Shown: positions 53,801 to 63,629, numbered from the stretch's first letter. The stretch is 64,000 nucleotides of DNA from Paenibacillus sp. MSJ-34 (GCF_018918005.1 NZ_JAHLPR010000027.1:27198-91197), one strand, 5' to 3'. Made by a program: numbers and translations. Notes: generated from the sequence alone by a model not told the origin.

Positions 53801-55300
53801 TTACGCAATGTTGTTCGCTTGTTCCGGTTCGTCACTGCCCGCGATTTGCCGCGGCATGACCAAGGCGACGAGAAAACTGATCCCGGCAAAAACGGCCATG
53901 ATGAGAAACACGCTATGCAGCCCATGCTCCAAAAAGATCTTCATTTGCCCGAGCACTTCCTGCCCAAGCGTATGCGCTAGTTCCGGGTTGAGCATCTGGT
54001 TTAGCGTATCTTCGTTTACCCCTTCGACCGGCGGCCCGGCCGCAATTTCCCTCGATATCCGCCCGTTCAGCCAAGTCCCGAGAATGGCGATGCCGACCGT
54101 CTGTCCGAGCGTTCGCATAAACGTATTTAAGGCGGTCGAAGCGCCGCGCAAATTCCAATCGACCGAAGACTGCACGATAATGGTAAACACGGTGAAGGAG
54201 AAACCGAATCCAAGCCCGCATACCAGCATATATACCACGATGATCCAGTACGGGGTGGAAGCGGTAATCGTCGCCATTCCGAGCGCGCTGACCAATACCG
54301 ACGAAACGCCGATCATCGTCGATAACCGCGGACCGGCGCGCAGAACAAGACGCCCGACAATGATCGCTCCGACCGTCCAGGCGACCGACATGGGCGTAAG
54401 CGCAAGACCCGCGCTCGTCGCCCCGTACCCCATGACTCCTTGCACCCATAGCGGCAAATATGTCGTCAGCCCAATCATGACGAAATTAATGACAAAGCTG
54501 ACGACATTGGATACCGCAATATCGCGGATGCCGAATAGCTTGAGCGGAACCATCGGTTCTTTCGCCTTCACTTCGATATAGAAGAACAAAGCCAGGAACA
54601 ACGCCGCGACGGCGAACAATCCGAGTATGAGCGGCGATCCCCAGGGAAATTGCTGCCCTCCCGTAATTAAGGCGAACAATAAAGCCGTAATCCCGACCGT
54701 AAAGGTAATCGCGCCGGGAATGTCGATCACTTTCTTCTGTTTGTTTGCCTCTTCCTTCAAATATTTCGCAATCATCAAAACAGAGATTAAGCCGAACGGT
54801 ATATTGAAATAAAAAATCCAATGCCAGGACAAGGAATCGACGAAAAAGCCGCCGACCAGCGGTCCGACCAAACTGGATATCCCCCATACCGAGCTGATCA
54901 ATCCTTGAACTTTGCCGCGCTCCTCCAAGGTGTAGATATCGCCGATAATCGTAAACGTAACCGGAAGCACGGCCCCGGCGCCAATTCCTTGAATGGCGCG
55001 GTATACGATCATCTGCTCCATCGTCTGCGACAATCCGCATAGCGTCGTTCCTAACAGAAACAACAACGATCCCGATATGAAAATGACTTTGCGGCCATAC
55101 AAGTCCGCCATTTTCCCAAAGATCGGAGTAGCCACGGCAGTCGTCAACAAATAAACGGCGAATACCCAGCTCATCAATTTCAGTCCGCCCAATTCGCCCA
55201 CGATGGTCGGCATGGCGGTACTGACGACCGTCCCTTCGATGGAAGCCAAAAAAGTCGATAATAATAACGCGGCGGTTACATTTTTTCTATTTGTCTTCAT
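53801..55300 (-). CDS. MFS multidrug exporter (DHA2, 14-TM)
   Basis: 499 residues with about fourteen membrane helices. Motifs of the EmrB/QacA (DHA2) drug:H+ antiporters are visible: LDGTVV-like [21 protein letters not shown] in helix 1, the motif A loop [16 protein letters not shown], and [27 protein letters not shown] precedes the ATG. The substrate is not predictable; no TetR/MarR regulator adjoins. Confidence 0.92.
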   Translation of the reverse strand: MKTNRKNVTAALLLSTFLASIEGTVVSTAMPTIVGELGGLKLMSWVFAVYLLTTAVATPIFGKMADLYGRKVIFISGSLLFLLGTTLCGLSQTMEQMIVYRAIQGIGAGAVLPVTFTIIGDIYTLEERGKVQGLISSVWGISSLVGPLVGGFFVDSLSWHWIFYFNIPFGLISVLMIAKYLKEEANKQKKVIDIPGAITFTVGITALLFALITGGQQFPWGSPLILGLFAVAALFLALFFYIEVKAKEPMVPLKLFGIRDIAVSNVVSFVINFVMIGLTTYLPLWVQGVMGYGATSAGLALTPMSVAWTVGAIIVGRLVLRAGPRLSTMIGVSSVLVSALGMATITASTPYWIIVVYMLVCGLGFGFSFTVFTIIVQSSVDWNLRGASTALNTFMRTLGQTVGIAILGTWLNGRISREIAAGPPVEGVNEDTLNQMLNPELAHTLGQEVLGQMKIFLEHGLHSVFLIMAVFAGISFLVALVMPRQIAGSDEPEQANNIA

Positions 55301-55327
55301 TTCACCGTCTCCCCCCTGGTGTCCAAC

Positions 55328-55362
55328 AAAAAATAATCACCCGTGTAACTTTGGCGATTATT
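55328..55362 (-). terminator. terminator of polysaccharide deacetylase gene
   Basis: AATAATCACC (55332-55341) and GGCGATTATT (55353-55362); the minus strand continues TTTTTTG. Confidence 0.75.
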
Positions 55363-55385
55363 TTCTCAATTTACAACATGTTATT

Positions 55386-56015
55386 TCATTTGTCCAACAA
55401 TTTCGATACGGTTACGCATTCGTAACCATGTTCTTCAAACCAAGGAAGCAGTATGGTTAACGCCTCGACGGTCTGTTCCCTGTTGCATACCGGATCTTCG
55501 CTGCTGTCATGCATTAATATGATATCGCCGTTTTGCAGGTTGCCAATGACCTGATCGACGATGCGATCCGTCCCGGGCATGCTGAAGTCTTTCGTATCCT
55601 GCTTCTCCGACCATAGTATGCATTGATATCCCGCATCCGCGATAATTTCCAGCGTCTTCTCATTATAGCTTCCGAACGGGGGTCGAAACAATGTTGTCTT
55701 AAAGCCTGTCGCGTCAAGGATAATCGCTTCGGTACGTTCGATCTCTTCTTTCGTCGATTCGGGATCCGTCTCCTTCAATCGCGGATGGCTGTATGTATGG
55801 TTGCCAACCTCATGCCCCTCTTCCAACAATCGGCTTGCGATCTCGGGATATTGCTCCACATGCTGTCCGGTAACGAAGAAAGTCCCTTTGGCACCGTACT
55901 TTTTGAACAAATCCATTATCTGCGGGGTAAATACCGGGTGCGGGCCGTCGTCAAAAGTGAGTGCAATCTGCTTGCGATCCGTTGCCGCGTTTTTAATAAA
56001 TAGGGCTGCTGACAT
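55386..56015 (-). CDS. NodB-type polysaccharide deacetylase
   Basis: 209 residues. The NodB motifs are complete: ALTFDDGPHP (catalytic Asp and metal Asp), GNHTYSHPRL (metal His), FRPPFGSYN and ILMHDSSED. Members de-N-acetylate chitin oligosaccharides, peptidoglycan or related polymers. There is no signal peptide, unlike most PdaA/PgdA proteins, so the location is uncertain. The ATG at 56015 follows TGAGGAGG. Confidence 0.9.
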   Translation of the reverse strand: MSAALFIKNAATDRKQIALTFDDGPHPVFTPQIMDLFKKYGAKGTFFVTGQHVEQYPEIASRLLEEGHEVGNHTYSHPRLKETDPESTKEEIERTEAIILDATGFKTTLFRPPFGSYNEKTLEIIADAGYQCILWSEKQDTKDFSMPGTDRIVDQVIGNLQNGDIILMHDSSEDPVCNREQTVEALTILLPWFEEHGYECVTVSKLLDK

Positions 56016-56197
56016 ATGAATCCTCCTCAAAGTTTGTGAGCGACGCTTCATCGATTAGAGGACGAACAACAGTCGCTTCGTAAGCGCCTCCTTGTTGGAC
56101 TTACTATATTTAACATCTATTATATTAAATATATAGGGGATGCGTACATTAGATTCGATAATTTTATCCCTCGATCGTACAATTGTCGCCCTTGTTC

Positions 56198-56785
56198 CTA
56201 TTTTCCGTCTTTGGACACGGCGAAAGACCGCAACAAGCCGGTCCGCGCCATCATATCTCCCAGCCATTTGCACAGCAAGCCGCATAACAGCGTGCCGCTG
56301 ACGCATCTCACGACGAACGTGACGATTAATAGTTTGGCACCCCATTCGATATAACCGAACATGTAAGCGGCAAACACGAACCATAACGGTACCATGGCGC
56401 AGCCGGCGATCGCCATCGTGAAACGGTCCCACCGCTTATAGCGCGTCAAAGCGAAGACAAGTTCCAATGCAGCCGCGTACGACAAAGCGGCGACGATGGA
56501 AGCGGCGATTCCGTAAGCGTTCCCGAGCAAGCTCTGAATGATGCCGCCCATTAAATAAGTAAGCAGCGCCGTACCCGGCTTGCGAATAATATAGACGGCG
56601 AGCAGACCGTATATCATGTAAAGCCCGACGATGGTCGACGTCGCGATCGGCCCCCCCAGCGCCGTCAACGCCTTGTTGGCGAGGGATAGATACATCGTAA
56701 TAACCGCATTCGCCACGGCCAATACGGCCATTAGCACAATTTCAAGCGTCGTAAATTTCTGAAATTTCATTGTCAATCCAGCCAT
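56198..56785 (-). CDS. ECF transporter S component, YkoE-like
   Basis: About 195 residues with five to six membrane helices. The pattern AVYIIRKPGTALLTYLMGGIIQSLLGNAYGIAAS closely follows B. subtilis YkoE, the substrate-binding unit of the YkoEDC transporter for a thiamine precursor (hydroxymethylpyrimidine). The start is taken at 56785 with AAGGAG 12 bases upstream; 56770 is an alternative. It follows the T-component gene by 34 bases. No TPP riboswitch is seen upstream, so the substrate remains an inference. Confidence 0.8.
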   Translation of the reverse strand: MAGLTMKFQKFTTLEIVLMAVLAVANAVITMYLSLANKALTALGGPIATSTIVGLYMIYGLLAVYIIRKPGTALLTYLMGGIIQSLLGNAYGIAASIVAALSYAAALELVFALTRYKRWDRFTMAIAGCAMVPLWFVFAAYMFGYIEWGAKLLIVTFVVRCVSGTLLCGLLCKWLGDMMARTGLLRSFAVSKDGK

Positions 56786-56819
56786 AAGAATGAAAAACTC
56801 CTTCAATGTCGTAAATTTG

Positions 56820-57578
56820 CTAATAAACCGCCAGTATGGCGATTGTCGCCGCAATCGTAGCCGCGGCGAATAGTACGGAGGAACGCCGAACGGCAATCGA
56901 GCGCATATAGGTGCGGCTCTCATGGGCTCCGAATCCCTTCATGTCCATCGCATTCGCTGTCGTCTGAATGCGCCGTACGGCATTCGTAAAGACGGCGGCG
57001 ACGAATATTTTCCAACGCTGCCATCGTTCCCGCCAACCGGCGGCAGGCCGCAGTCCCCGGATCGCTTGCGCCGCTCTGATCGTTGCCGCTTCCTCCTCGA
57101 GGAAAGGGACGAAACGAAGCGCAATCGATATGCCGAAGGCGAAACGATAAGGCAGCTTGAGCTTCTGCGCCAGCATCAATACGACATCTTGCGGATCGGT
57201 CGTAGCGATGTAGATCAAGGACGAAGCAAATAGAATTAGCAGGCGCAGCGTAATGCCGAGCGAATAATCCAGCGCTTCGGCCGTAATTTCCAGCGGTCCG
57301 AGGCGCAGCAGCGCGGTCGAGCCGGGTATCCACAACAATTGCAGCACAAAATAAGGAATGCTGAGCCATAGCACGACGCGAATGCTTCTCATCAGAACGC
57401 GAACGCGCAAGCCCGCAAGCGCGATCGCGGCAAGCAGCACCGCCGCCAATAGAATCGCTTGCGGCAATGCGGTTGTGTACCGCAAAGTCAGAACCGATAC
57501 GCATAATACCCAAATGATCTTGGTAAGCGGGTCTAGCCGATGAAACGGCGAATTTCCGGGTTGGAACTGAAATGTCAT
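56820..57578 (-). CDS. ECF transporter T component (EcfT/YkoC-like)
   Basis: 252 residues with about six membrane helices. The coupling motifs that contact the ATPases are visible, IRAAQAIRGL and TTANAMDMKGFG, as in EcfT/CbiQ. PLTKIIWVLCVSVL near the start is typical. It precedes the YkoE-like S component gene. The ATPase gene (ykoD or ecfA pair) expected in this operon is absent, so it probably uses ATPases encoded elsewhere. A leader hairpin AGAGT-TGG/CCA-ACTCT lies at 57601-57626. Confidence 0.85.
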   Translation of the reverse strand: MTFQFQPGNSPFHRLDPLTKIIWVLCVSVLTLRYTTALPQAILLAAVLLAAIALAGLRVRVLMRSIRVVLWLSIPYFVLQLLWIPGSTALLRLGPLEITAEALDYSLGITLRLLILFASSLIYIATTDPQDVVLMLAQKLKLPYRFAFGISIALRFVPFLEEEAATIRAAQAIRGLRPAAGWRERWQRWKIFVAAVFTNAVRRIQTTANAMDMKGFGAHESRTYMRSIAVRRSSVLFAAATIAATIAILAVY

Positions 57579-57845
57579 TGAATCGCCTCGAACCGAACTT
57601 AGAGTCTGGGACTTTGCACCAACTCTATCAGTCTTGTCTATTGTATTCTATGTTCATATTGATATTAGTATGGCGTAAATTACGAGAATTGTCTACCTAT
57701 TATACAGCCGATTCCGGGTGACAATTGCTATATTTCGAATCAAAAGCTTCAATGCTGCAATTCGTGGATGGCGGTTTTTCGAAGATGGTGTCGCATGAAC
57801 GGCAAAAACTGGCGTTAATTGAACCGTAACGCTCCCGTGCTTTAC

Positions 57846-57978
57846 ATTAGATGCAATTTCTAACGTTAATTTCACAGAAAACACAACGTTAATCGAAATC
57901 GCATCAAAATAGAGGCAGAAATTGGAGCTAATGAAGGCATATCCCTGAAAACCAGCAAATTAGATGCGGATTTTACCG
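57846..57978. repeat. intergenic repeat cluster C (two direct, two inverted units)
   Basis: In the 526-base gap between the ECF genes and the transaldolase gene. Direct units: 57846-57867 (ATTAGATGCAATTTCTAACG...) and 57959-57978 (ATTAGATGCGGATTTTACCG). Inverted, related units: 57885-57905 (AACGTTAATCGAAATCGCAT...) and 57914-57932 (GGCAGAAATTGGAGCTAAT). Same two-direct/two-inverted plan as clusters A and B but with a different unit sequence. No gene is seen in the gap. Confidence 0.5.
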
Positions 57979-58042
57979 CTATTGGATGCCAAAACCGGGT
58001 AACGAGGCGCCTGCCTGCCCCCTGCCGTGCAACCCCGCAACC

Positions 58043-58066
58043 TAAAAAAAGATCGCCGACGATCTT
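58043..58066 (-). terminator. terminator of transaldolase gene
   Basis: AAGATCG-CCGA-CGATCTT (58049-58066); the minus strand continues with seven T. Confidence 0.85.
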
Positions 58067-58104
58067 AAAGCGCGATCGGGCAATCTTCTTCGTGTAGAGC
58101 CGGA

Positions 58105-58752
58105 TTAACTTTTCGGGACGGTCTCCCAGTCTTTCAAGAATCGTTCGATTCCGATGTCGGTCAGCGGATGCTTCCATAAGCTCGGCAGCAGCGATCCCGG
58201 GATGGTGGCAATGTGGGCGCCTGCAATGGCCGCATCCTCCACATGCTTCAACGAGCGAACGCTGGCGACGATAATTTCGCTGTCGTAGCCGTAATTGCGA
58301 ATCACTTCGTTCAAACCGCGGATCAATTCCATGCCGTCCGTTCCGATATCGTCCAGGCGGCCGATGAACGGGCTTATAAATGTCGCACCCGCTTTGGCGG
58401 CCATTAAGCCTTGCGCTACGTTGAAGATCAACGTTACATTCGTTTTGATCCCTTCTTGGGAGAGACGGTACGTCGCTTCCAAACCGGCTTCGGTCAACGG
58501 CAGCTTGATGACGACATTGTCGGCCCAAGTGGCGATTTCCCGCGCTTCGGCGATCATGCCGTCCGCATCCAGGCTAATTACTTCGGCGCTGACCGGCCCT
58601 TTCACGAGGCTCGTAATTTCTTGTATCACTTCTTTAAAAACGCGTCCTTCCTTCGCGATCAAAGACGGGTTGGTCGTTACGCCGTCCACCAATCCCAACT
58701 TATGAATTCTCTTAATCTCATCGATATTTCCCGTATCCAGGAAAAACTTCAT
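58105..58752 (-). CDS. transaldolase / fructose-6-phosphate aldolase family (TalC/FsaA)
   Basis: A 215-residue small-type transaldolase. The ATG at 58752 follows AAGGAGG. The start [27 protein letters not shown] and the Schiff-base Lys in [13 protein letters not shown] are visible, as is the [11 protein letters not shown] segment. Firmicute proteins of this length (B. subtilis TalC/YwjH) are transaldolases in the pentose phosphate pathway; FsaA-type aldolase activity cannot be excluded. Confidence 0.92.
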   Translation of the reverse strand: MKFFLDTGNIDEIKRIHKLGLVDGVTTNPSLIAKEGRVFKEVIQEITSLVKGPVSAEVISLDADGMIAEAREIATWADNVVIKLPLTEAGLEATYRLSQEGIKTNVTLIFNVAQGLMAAKAGATFISPFIGRLDDIGTDGMELIRGLNEVIRNYGYDSEIIVASVRSLKHVEDAAIAGAHIATIPGSLLPSLWKHPLTDIGIERFLKDWETVPKS

Positions 58753-58910
58753 GCCGCTTGCCTCCTTAAGTTTTGTGAACGATGTTTCCACGGTTTTATT
58801 ATCCTATGTTTCATCATATATTATTTCTCGCTTATTTACAATATATATGATGTATAATTTAATATATATTATGCTTAATTCGGTTAATATGGGAGCAAAA
58901 TCGTAAAATT

Positions 58911-58939
58911 AAAACACACTTTTCAAATTAGTGTGTTTT
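58911..58939 (-). terminator. terminator of the comXPA-ABC run
   Basis: AAAACACACT (58911-58920) and AGTGTGTTTT (58930-58939), perfect arms; the minus strand continues TAATTTTAC. It lies just after the ABC permease stop. Confidence 0.8.
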
Positions 58940-58950
58940 ATTTCCTGGCG

Positions 58951-59742
58951 CTATAATATTTCCTTGAGCGTAGGCCTTCGCCCGTCCGTTCGATGGCCGA
59001 ATTGGTATATTTTGAACGAAATGCTGCATACGATCGACATCGCCCCCGCCAATATGCACAGAGGAATGAGCATTTGAAACAACGTCAATTTGAATTGGAT
59101 GATACGGACAATCATCATAAACGGCGTCATAAACGGGATAAAAGAAATAATTTTGATCGTATTCATATTCGTGCCGCAAGCTGCGAATAAGGAAAGCAAA
59201 AAACCGACGGTAAGAAACAGGAAAACGGGAAGAACCGCTGTTTTGATATTTCCGCCCAAAAACAACAGCGAGCTTATTCCCGCATACAATACGGCGTAAA
59301 AAGCAAATCCCAGCAATGCGAACAAGAACAGAAACAGCATGTCCAGTCCGTTTAAATTCGAGAAATTCCAGTTAAACAGCAGGCCGAGCGTGATGAGTAG
59401 AAGTTGCAGGACGCCGCAGGCGCCGATCCCCGCCACTTTACCGAACATTAAATAGGGCGAATGGATCCGCGTCATTAAAATATCGGTCATCCGCGACTGC
59501 CGGTCGCGAACGAAAGACTTGCCGATCAAATAGCAATAATGCCCGGTCGTTATGTATAAAATAAACGATAAAATATAAGCTTTCGCGCTGACATGAAGCA
59601 GTTCCGTCTCTTCAACCCCTAAACCCGGAACCGCGAATAATGCGGCAATCAACACGAGGGACAATACGGTCGTAATGCGAAAACCTTTCGAGCGAACCAG
59701 CTCTTTGCACGAATATAAAGCTACGATCCAGAACGACCTCAT
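58951..59742 (-). CDS. ABC-2 type transporter permease next to comA
   Basis: 263 residues with six hydrophobic helices and the large first extracytoplasmic loop of NatB/ABC-2 permeases. FVRDRQSRMTDILMTRIHSPYLMFGKVAG after the second helix is the usual cytoplasmic coupling region. It overlaps the ATPase gene by four bases and is the last gene of the minus-strand comX2-comP2-comA-ABC run. Probably an exporter; the cargo is unknown, and the pheromone peptide or a target product are possibilities. Confidence 0.82.
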   Translation of the reverse strand: MRSFWIVALYSCKELVRSKGFRITTVLSLVLIAALFAVPGLGVEETELLHVSAKAYILSFILYITTGHYCYLIGKSFVRDRQSRMTDILMTRIHSPYLMFGKVAGIGACGVLQLLLITLGLLFNWNFSNLNGLDMLFLFLFALLGFAFYAVLYAGISSLLFLGGNIKTAVLPVFLFLTVGFLLSLFAACGTNMNTIKIISFIPFMTPFMMIVRIIQFKLTLFQMLIPLCILAGAMSIVCSISFKIYQFGHRTDGRRPTLKEIL

Positions 59743-60455
59743 GTGACAGCTCCCGCTTCATCGGCATGGATCCGGCACGCTTCCATTTCGTCCAAAACGG
59801 AATGCTTCAATTTTTGCAAATTGCCGGAAACAACCTTCTCCCCTTGACGGATAACGCATACTTCTTCGCAAAACGATTCAACGCGGCGAAGCAGCCTGCT
59901 TGAGAAAACGATCATTTTCCCTTCGTACGCCAATTCTTTCAGGATCGATGCCAGCAATCCGGCATCGTCGGAATAAAGCTCGCCGAAAGGTTCGTCGAAC
60001 ACGATCAGATCGGGATTGTGAATTAAAGCGGACGCGATCTTCACCTTCTCCTGATTGCATCTGGATAAGCGATGCAGTTCTTTATCGAAATGTTCGGGAA
60101 TGCGGAGCCGCTCGAGCCAACGTTTCGCCGATTGCTTGGCATCGAACTTGGACATGCCTTCCAGCCGCCCCAAATAAATGAGCAGATCCTGCACTTTCGC
60201 ATTCGGGTACATGCATTTCTCTTCCGGCAAATAGCCGACTTTCGGCCGATTGCTGCCGATTTGCCGGTTATTCCATGAGATATACCCTTTGTCGTAATCG
60301 ATCAACCCGAGAATGGAGCGGATAATTGTCGTCTTTCCCGCACCGCTGTTGCCGATCAGTCCCAATGTTTTTCCCGATTCGACTTTTAGGTATAAATTAT
60401 TGACCGCCAGCTTGTCGCCATAACGTTTATATAAATGTTCGACTGCCAGAACCAT
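59739..60455 (-). CDS. ABC transporter ATPase with altered signature motif
   Basis: 238 residues from an ATG at 60455 (AAAGGGTGA upstream). Walker A GNSGAGKT (about 35-42) and Walker B DLIVFDEPFGEL are intact. The ABC signature, normally LSGGQ, reads LSRCNQEK, and the H-loop His is replaced (VFSSRLLRRVE). This suggests weak or asymmetric ATP hydrolysis, though half-degenerate NatA-like ATPases exist. It lies 99 bases after comA with no clear terminator between, so cotranscription is plausible. Confidence 0.85.
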   Translation of the reverse strand: MVLAVEHLYKRYGDKLAVNNLYLKVESGKTLGLIGNSGAGKTTIIRSILGLIDYDKGYISWNNRQIGSNRPKVGYLPEEKCMYPNAKVQDLLIYLGRLEGMSKFDAKQSAKRWLERLRIPEHFDKELHRLSRCNQEKVKIASALIHNPDLIVFDEPFGELYSDDAGLLASILKELAYEGKMIVFSSRLLRRVESFCEEVCVIRQGEKVVSGNLQKLKHSVLDEMEACRIHADEAGAVT

Positions 60456-60554
60456 GATCTTCACCCTTTTCTCTTTTCTCTCTCAGAGTGTCGGTTGCGC
60501 CGCAGCGATGATATTTCCTGATTGACCCCTCGAGCATACGTACGAGGCACAACT

Positions 60555-61211
60555 TTATGTAAAATCTTCAATATGAATGAGTCCCAATCGTTTGGCGACG
60601 ACGATCGCTTCCGAGCGGGAACGGACATTGAGTTTCTCGAATATGCGCGTCAAGTTGTATTCGACGGAACGTTGACTTGACAGCAGTACGCTTGCAATTT
60701 CCTTGTTGCTCAACCCGTTCGCGACTTCCTGTAAAATTTCCTGTTCCCTTTCATTAATGGACACGTCTTGAAGGTTTTGCCCGCTGCTTGCTCCGAAACG
60801 CACTTCGCTGCGTCTCAATTGCTTGAGCAGGGTTACCGGAATAACCGCCTCGCCCCTTAACGCGCAACGCAGCGCCGCTACAATCTGTTCCCGCGACGAC
60901 GTTTTGCTTAGAAATCCGGAAACGCCGGATTCGATCAAATAATTGAAATGAGCGCTAATATCGTAGCCCGAGTAGATGAGAATAATCGCATCCGAATTGA
61001 TCGACATGACTCTGCGCGTCATCTCCAATCCGTTAATGACGGGCATGTTCAAATCGAACAGCATGATGTCAAACTGCCGCTGCTTGATCATCTCCAGCGC
61101 TTCCAGCCCCGTAGACGCCACTGTGACGTTCATATCCTGTTCCTTCTCGATGAGCATTTTCGTTCCTTCGCCGACCGAAGGATGGTCGTCTACCAGCAAA
61201 ATTTCAATCAT
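60555..61211 (-). CDS. comA: ComA-like response regulator
   Basis: 218 residues: a receiver domain with acidic pocket Asp8-Asp9, phospho-acceptor Asp53 in LFDLNMPVING, Ser81 and Lys103 (FLSKTSS), then a LuxR/NarL-type helix-turn-helix (about 150-215; INEREQEILQEVANGLSNKEIASVLLSSQRSVEYNLTRIFEKLNVRSRSEA). The VDDHPSVGEGTKMLIE start and the C-terminal block follow B. subtilis ComA closely. The ATG overlaps the comP2 stop by eight bases with GGAGGGGG upstream. It is expected to be phosphorylated by ComP2 and to activate transcription of unknown targets. Confidence 0.9.
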   Translation of the reverse strand: MIEILLVDDHPSVGEGTKMLIEKEQDMNVTVASTGLEALEMIKQRQFDIMLFDLNMPVINGLEMTRRVMSINSDAIILIYSGYDISAHFNYLIESGVSGFLSKTSSREQIVAALRCALRGEAVIPVTLLKQLRRSEVRFGASSGQNLQDVSINEREQEILQEVANGLSNKEIASVLLSSQRSVEYNLTRIFEKLNVRSRSEAIVVAKRLGLIHIEDFT

Positions 61212-63570
61212 GAATGCCCCCTCCAGCCATGACATAATAGGAAGAACTCGACTCAATGATGTAAGGCAATGTAATGATGACTTCAAAGCCTTCGCCTTTG
61301 GCGGACGAAAATTTCGTCTCTCCTTCCAGCCCGGACACCCGCTCGCGGATTCCGGATAGGCCCATATGCTTGAATGACGATTGCAAATGCTGCAAATCCA
61401 TTCCAATCCCGTTGTCTTTATATACATAGACGATGTGCTGCTCGTTTTTGCGCAAAATGATTTCCACGTTCGTCGCTTGGCCATGCTTCATCGTATTGCG
61501 CAACAATTCCTGGGTGATCCGGTAAATCGTCAATACGTACTCGTCATCCAATACCAAGTCGAACCCGCCATGGTTGAAATCGACGCTGTAATTGGAATTC
61601 AATTGCGCATATTGGCACAGATTTTCAATCGCCTCGATGACGCCCATCTCTTTCAGGAACGGCGGACGCAATTCGTTGCATGTCTCCCGGATTTGGTGAA
61701 CGACATCGAGCAGCCCCTCTTTAATTTGATTCAAGTTCGCTCTGGCTTCATCCGACAGTTCGTATTCGTCCAGAACCATTTCCAGCTTGCGGTACCAAAG
61801 CAGTTGGTCCTGCAAGGCGGAATCGTGCAAATCCGCTGCCAAGCGGCGTCTTTCATTTTCCGTTAAACGAAACAATAGACGTAAAATCCAGGAGGGTGCC
61901 TTCCCGCTCGAGCGCACTTCCAAATCCATAATCACACCTTCAACTAATTGTAAATTCTCATAAACGATACTTACATAGTTAGACATGGTCTGCAGCCAGA
62001 TAAGTTCTTCATGATTAAACTTGACGCGGTTTTCCTTGCCTCTGACCCATATTAGCGTCTGCGAATTTTGGTTTTTACCCACGATACAGCACATGCCCGA
62101 GGTCACCGGTATGAAATCGCCGATTTTGTACTCGCGATTTTCAAGCTCCAGTTCATGAATAATTTCACGCTTCGGGAACGGTCCGATCGTTCTTTTCACT
62201 GTCACCGCATGTTCCGCATGATTCATTTCCAGTAATGCGACCGCCTTTGTCGGCAGCACATCCAACACTTCCCGCAGCAACCATTCTTCCAAATCGCTTA
62301 CTTTCATAATTTTCGTAATTTGATTGGAGAACCTGTCCAAACTGGCTTGAAAATTGTATTTCCCTTTAAAAAGCCTGTTACGAAATCGAAAATCGAGCCA
62401 ATCTTTCATATATAACAATAGAATAATGCTGAAATAAACCATCAATAAAGATTGAAACCACTTAAGGGGTTCACTTTCTTGGGGATGAATGAAATATTCG
62501 CATCCTCCGGCAATCATAATCGACGGCACGATCGCCAAAAGACAGAAGTACCGTAAACGATGGATCACAAAATCAATATCCATTAAATGATTGGCTGCGA
62601 TCAAATAAACGTAAAATAATGGAAGAAGCAAAAAAAATGCCGCGGCAATCCATGGTTCGACTAAAGTCTTTTTAAATAAAACAAGCGGCAAAACATAAAA
62701 ACAAACAAATGGAGTGAAGGAAACAATGTTTCCGAAAAATAAATACTTCAGTAAAGGCTTGTAACTTGAATTACGATATCGAAAATATCCTGATATTAAT
62801 ACATAAAGGGTTACCGCAAATCCTATCGCGAAAAAGAGCAATGCCGCATTCGTAATATATTCAAATGGGATATAAAATCCAATATTTGTTGCTAAAAAGA
62901 AAATATCGACGGCCAGTAAAATCGAATTAAATACATATAAACAAGTGATGAGATTGAATTTTACGATCCTAATATTTTTTTGTCGAAAAAATCGATGAAC
63001 AAAGTGCAAGAACAACACCGGTGAAAAAATCATTCCGCCGACCACCATAATCATGCCTATAATATCCCTTCGACTTGAAGCGCCGGTGCTTAAATATCCC
63101 AGCGCAACAGCAAGAAAAAAATAAATCAGCATGGAAGCGACCGGATCTCCCGGCTTTTTAATCAACAAAAAAATGGATAAGGAAAACAAAAATAAGAATA
63201 AAAAGGTAGGCACAACCAGATTCATTAGAGAGTAGGGCACCTGCCATCCACTGGGAATATCTATGGACAATTGTTCTCCATTGCGATTCAGAACAATCTC
63301 ACTGATATCCCCAATTGAATTCCACTTCAAGGCATAATGTTCTTCCGGCGCGTTCCCATCTATCGAAACAACCCGATCCCCAACTTTGATCCCTTTCAGT
63401 TGCGCGCTCCCTGATAAGTCAACTTTAGTAATTACCCATTCCCCGTTCGATTCTTGTTGTACAATTACACCCATAAAAGTGATTTGAAATTGAATATAAA
63501 ATAAATAACATGCAAGTATAAAAGCAATGATTAGGAGAATGGCAGTCCCAGAATAGTTCAAACGTCTCAT
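61204..63570 (-). CDS. comP: ComP-like membrane histidine kinase (comP2)
   Basis: 788 residues. An N-terminal helix and a PDZ-like segment (about 30-95; LKGIKVGDRVVSIDGNAPEEHYALKW), about eight to ten membrane helices (120-390), a GAF-like region, then HisKA_3 with canonical His582 in RRLAADLHDSALQDQL and a HATPase (LLRNTMKHGQA, YKDNGIGMD, HMGLSGIRERV). The segment IAANHLMDIDFVIHRLRYFCLLAIVPS parallels VANKMFDIEFILGRMRYYALLAMIPT of B. subtilis ComP. It lies between comX2 and comA as in comQXPA. In that system the membrane part senses the modified ComX peptide. Confidence 0.9.
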   Translation of the reverse strand: MRRLNYSGTAILLIIAFILACYLFYIQFQITFMGVIVQQESNGEWVITKVDLSGSAQLKGIKVGDRVVSIDGNAPEEHYALKWNSIGDISEIVLNRNGEQLSIDIPSGWQVPYSLMNLVVPTFLFLFLFSLSIFLLIKKPGDPVASMLIYFFLAVALGYLSTGASSRRDIIGMIMVVGGMIFSPVLFLHFVHRFFRQKNIRIVKFNLITCLYVFNSILLAVDIFFLATNIGFYIPFEYITNAALLFFAIGFAVTLYVLISGYFRYRNSSYKPLLKYLFFGNIVSFTPFVCFYVLPLVLFKKTLVEPWIAAAFFLLLPLFYVYLIAANHLMDIDFVIHRLRYFCLLAIVPSIMIAGGCEYFIHPQESEPLKWFQSLLMVYFSIILLLYMKDWLDFRFRNRLFKGKYNFQASLDRFSNQITKIMKVSDLEEWLLREVLDVLPTKAVALLEMNHAEHAVTVKRTIGPFPKREIIHELELENREYKIGDFIPVTSGMCCIVGKNQNSQTLIWVRGKENRVKFNHEELIWLQTMSNYVSIVYENLQLVEGVIMDLEVRSSGKAPSWILRLLFRLTENERRRLAADLHDSALQDQLLWYRKLEMVLDEYELSDEARANLNQIKEGLLDVVHQIRETCNELRPPFLKEMGVIEAIENLCQYAQLNSNYSVDFNHGGFDLVLDDEYVLTIYRITQELLRNTMKHGQATNVEIILRKNEQHIVYVYKDNGIGMDLQHLQSSFKHMGLSGIRERVSGLEGETKFSSAKGEGFEVIITLPYIIESSSSYYVMAGGGIHD

Positions 63571-63597
63571 TAAAAGCCCCGCTATAAAATGAAATTA

Positions 63598-63623
63598 ATT
63601 CGGAGAATTAATATTCTCCGAAT
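63598..63623 (-). promoter_or_regulatory. perfect hairpin between comX2 and comP2
   Basis: ATTCGGAGAAT (63598-63608) and ATTCTCCGAAT (63613-63623) around TAAT. No strong T run follows on the minus strand (TAATTTCATTTTAT), so it may cause partial termination or RNA processing, giving more comX2 than comP2 transcript. Confidence 0.6.
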
Positions 63624-63629
63624 CATTGT

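Noticed and set aside
57579..57845. Possible TPP riboswitch before the YkoC/YkoE-like genes
   Set aside because: The conserved thi-box elements (CUGAGA and the GGAUAAUGCCAGCGUAGGGA-type region) are absent; only a short leader hairpin is seen.
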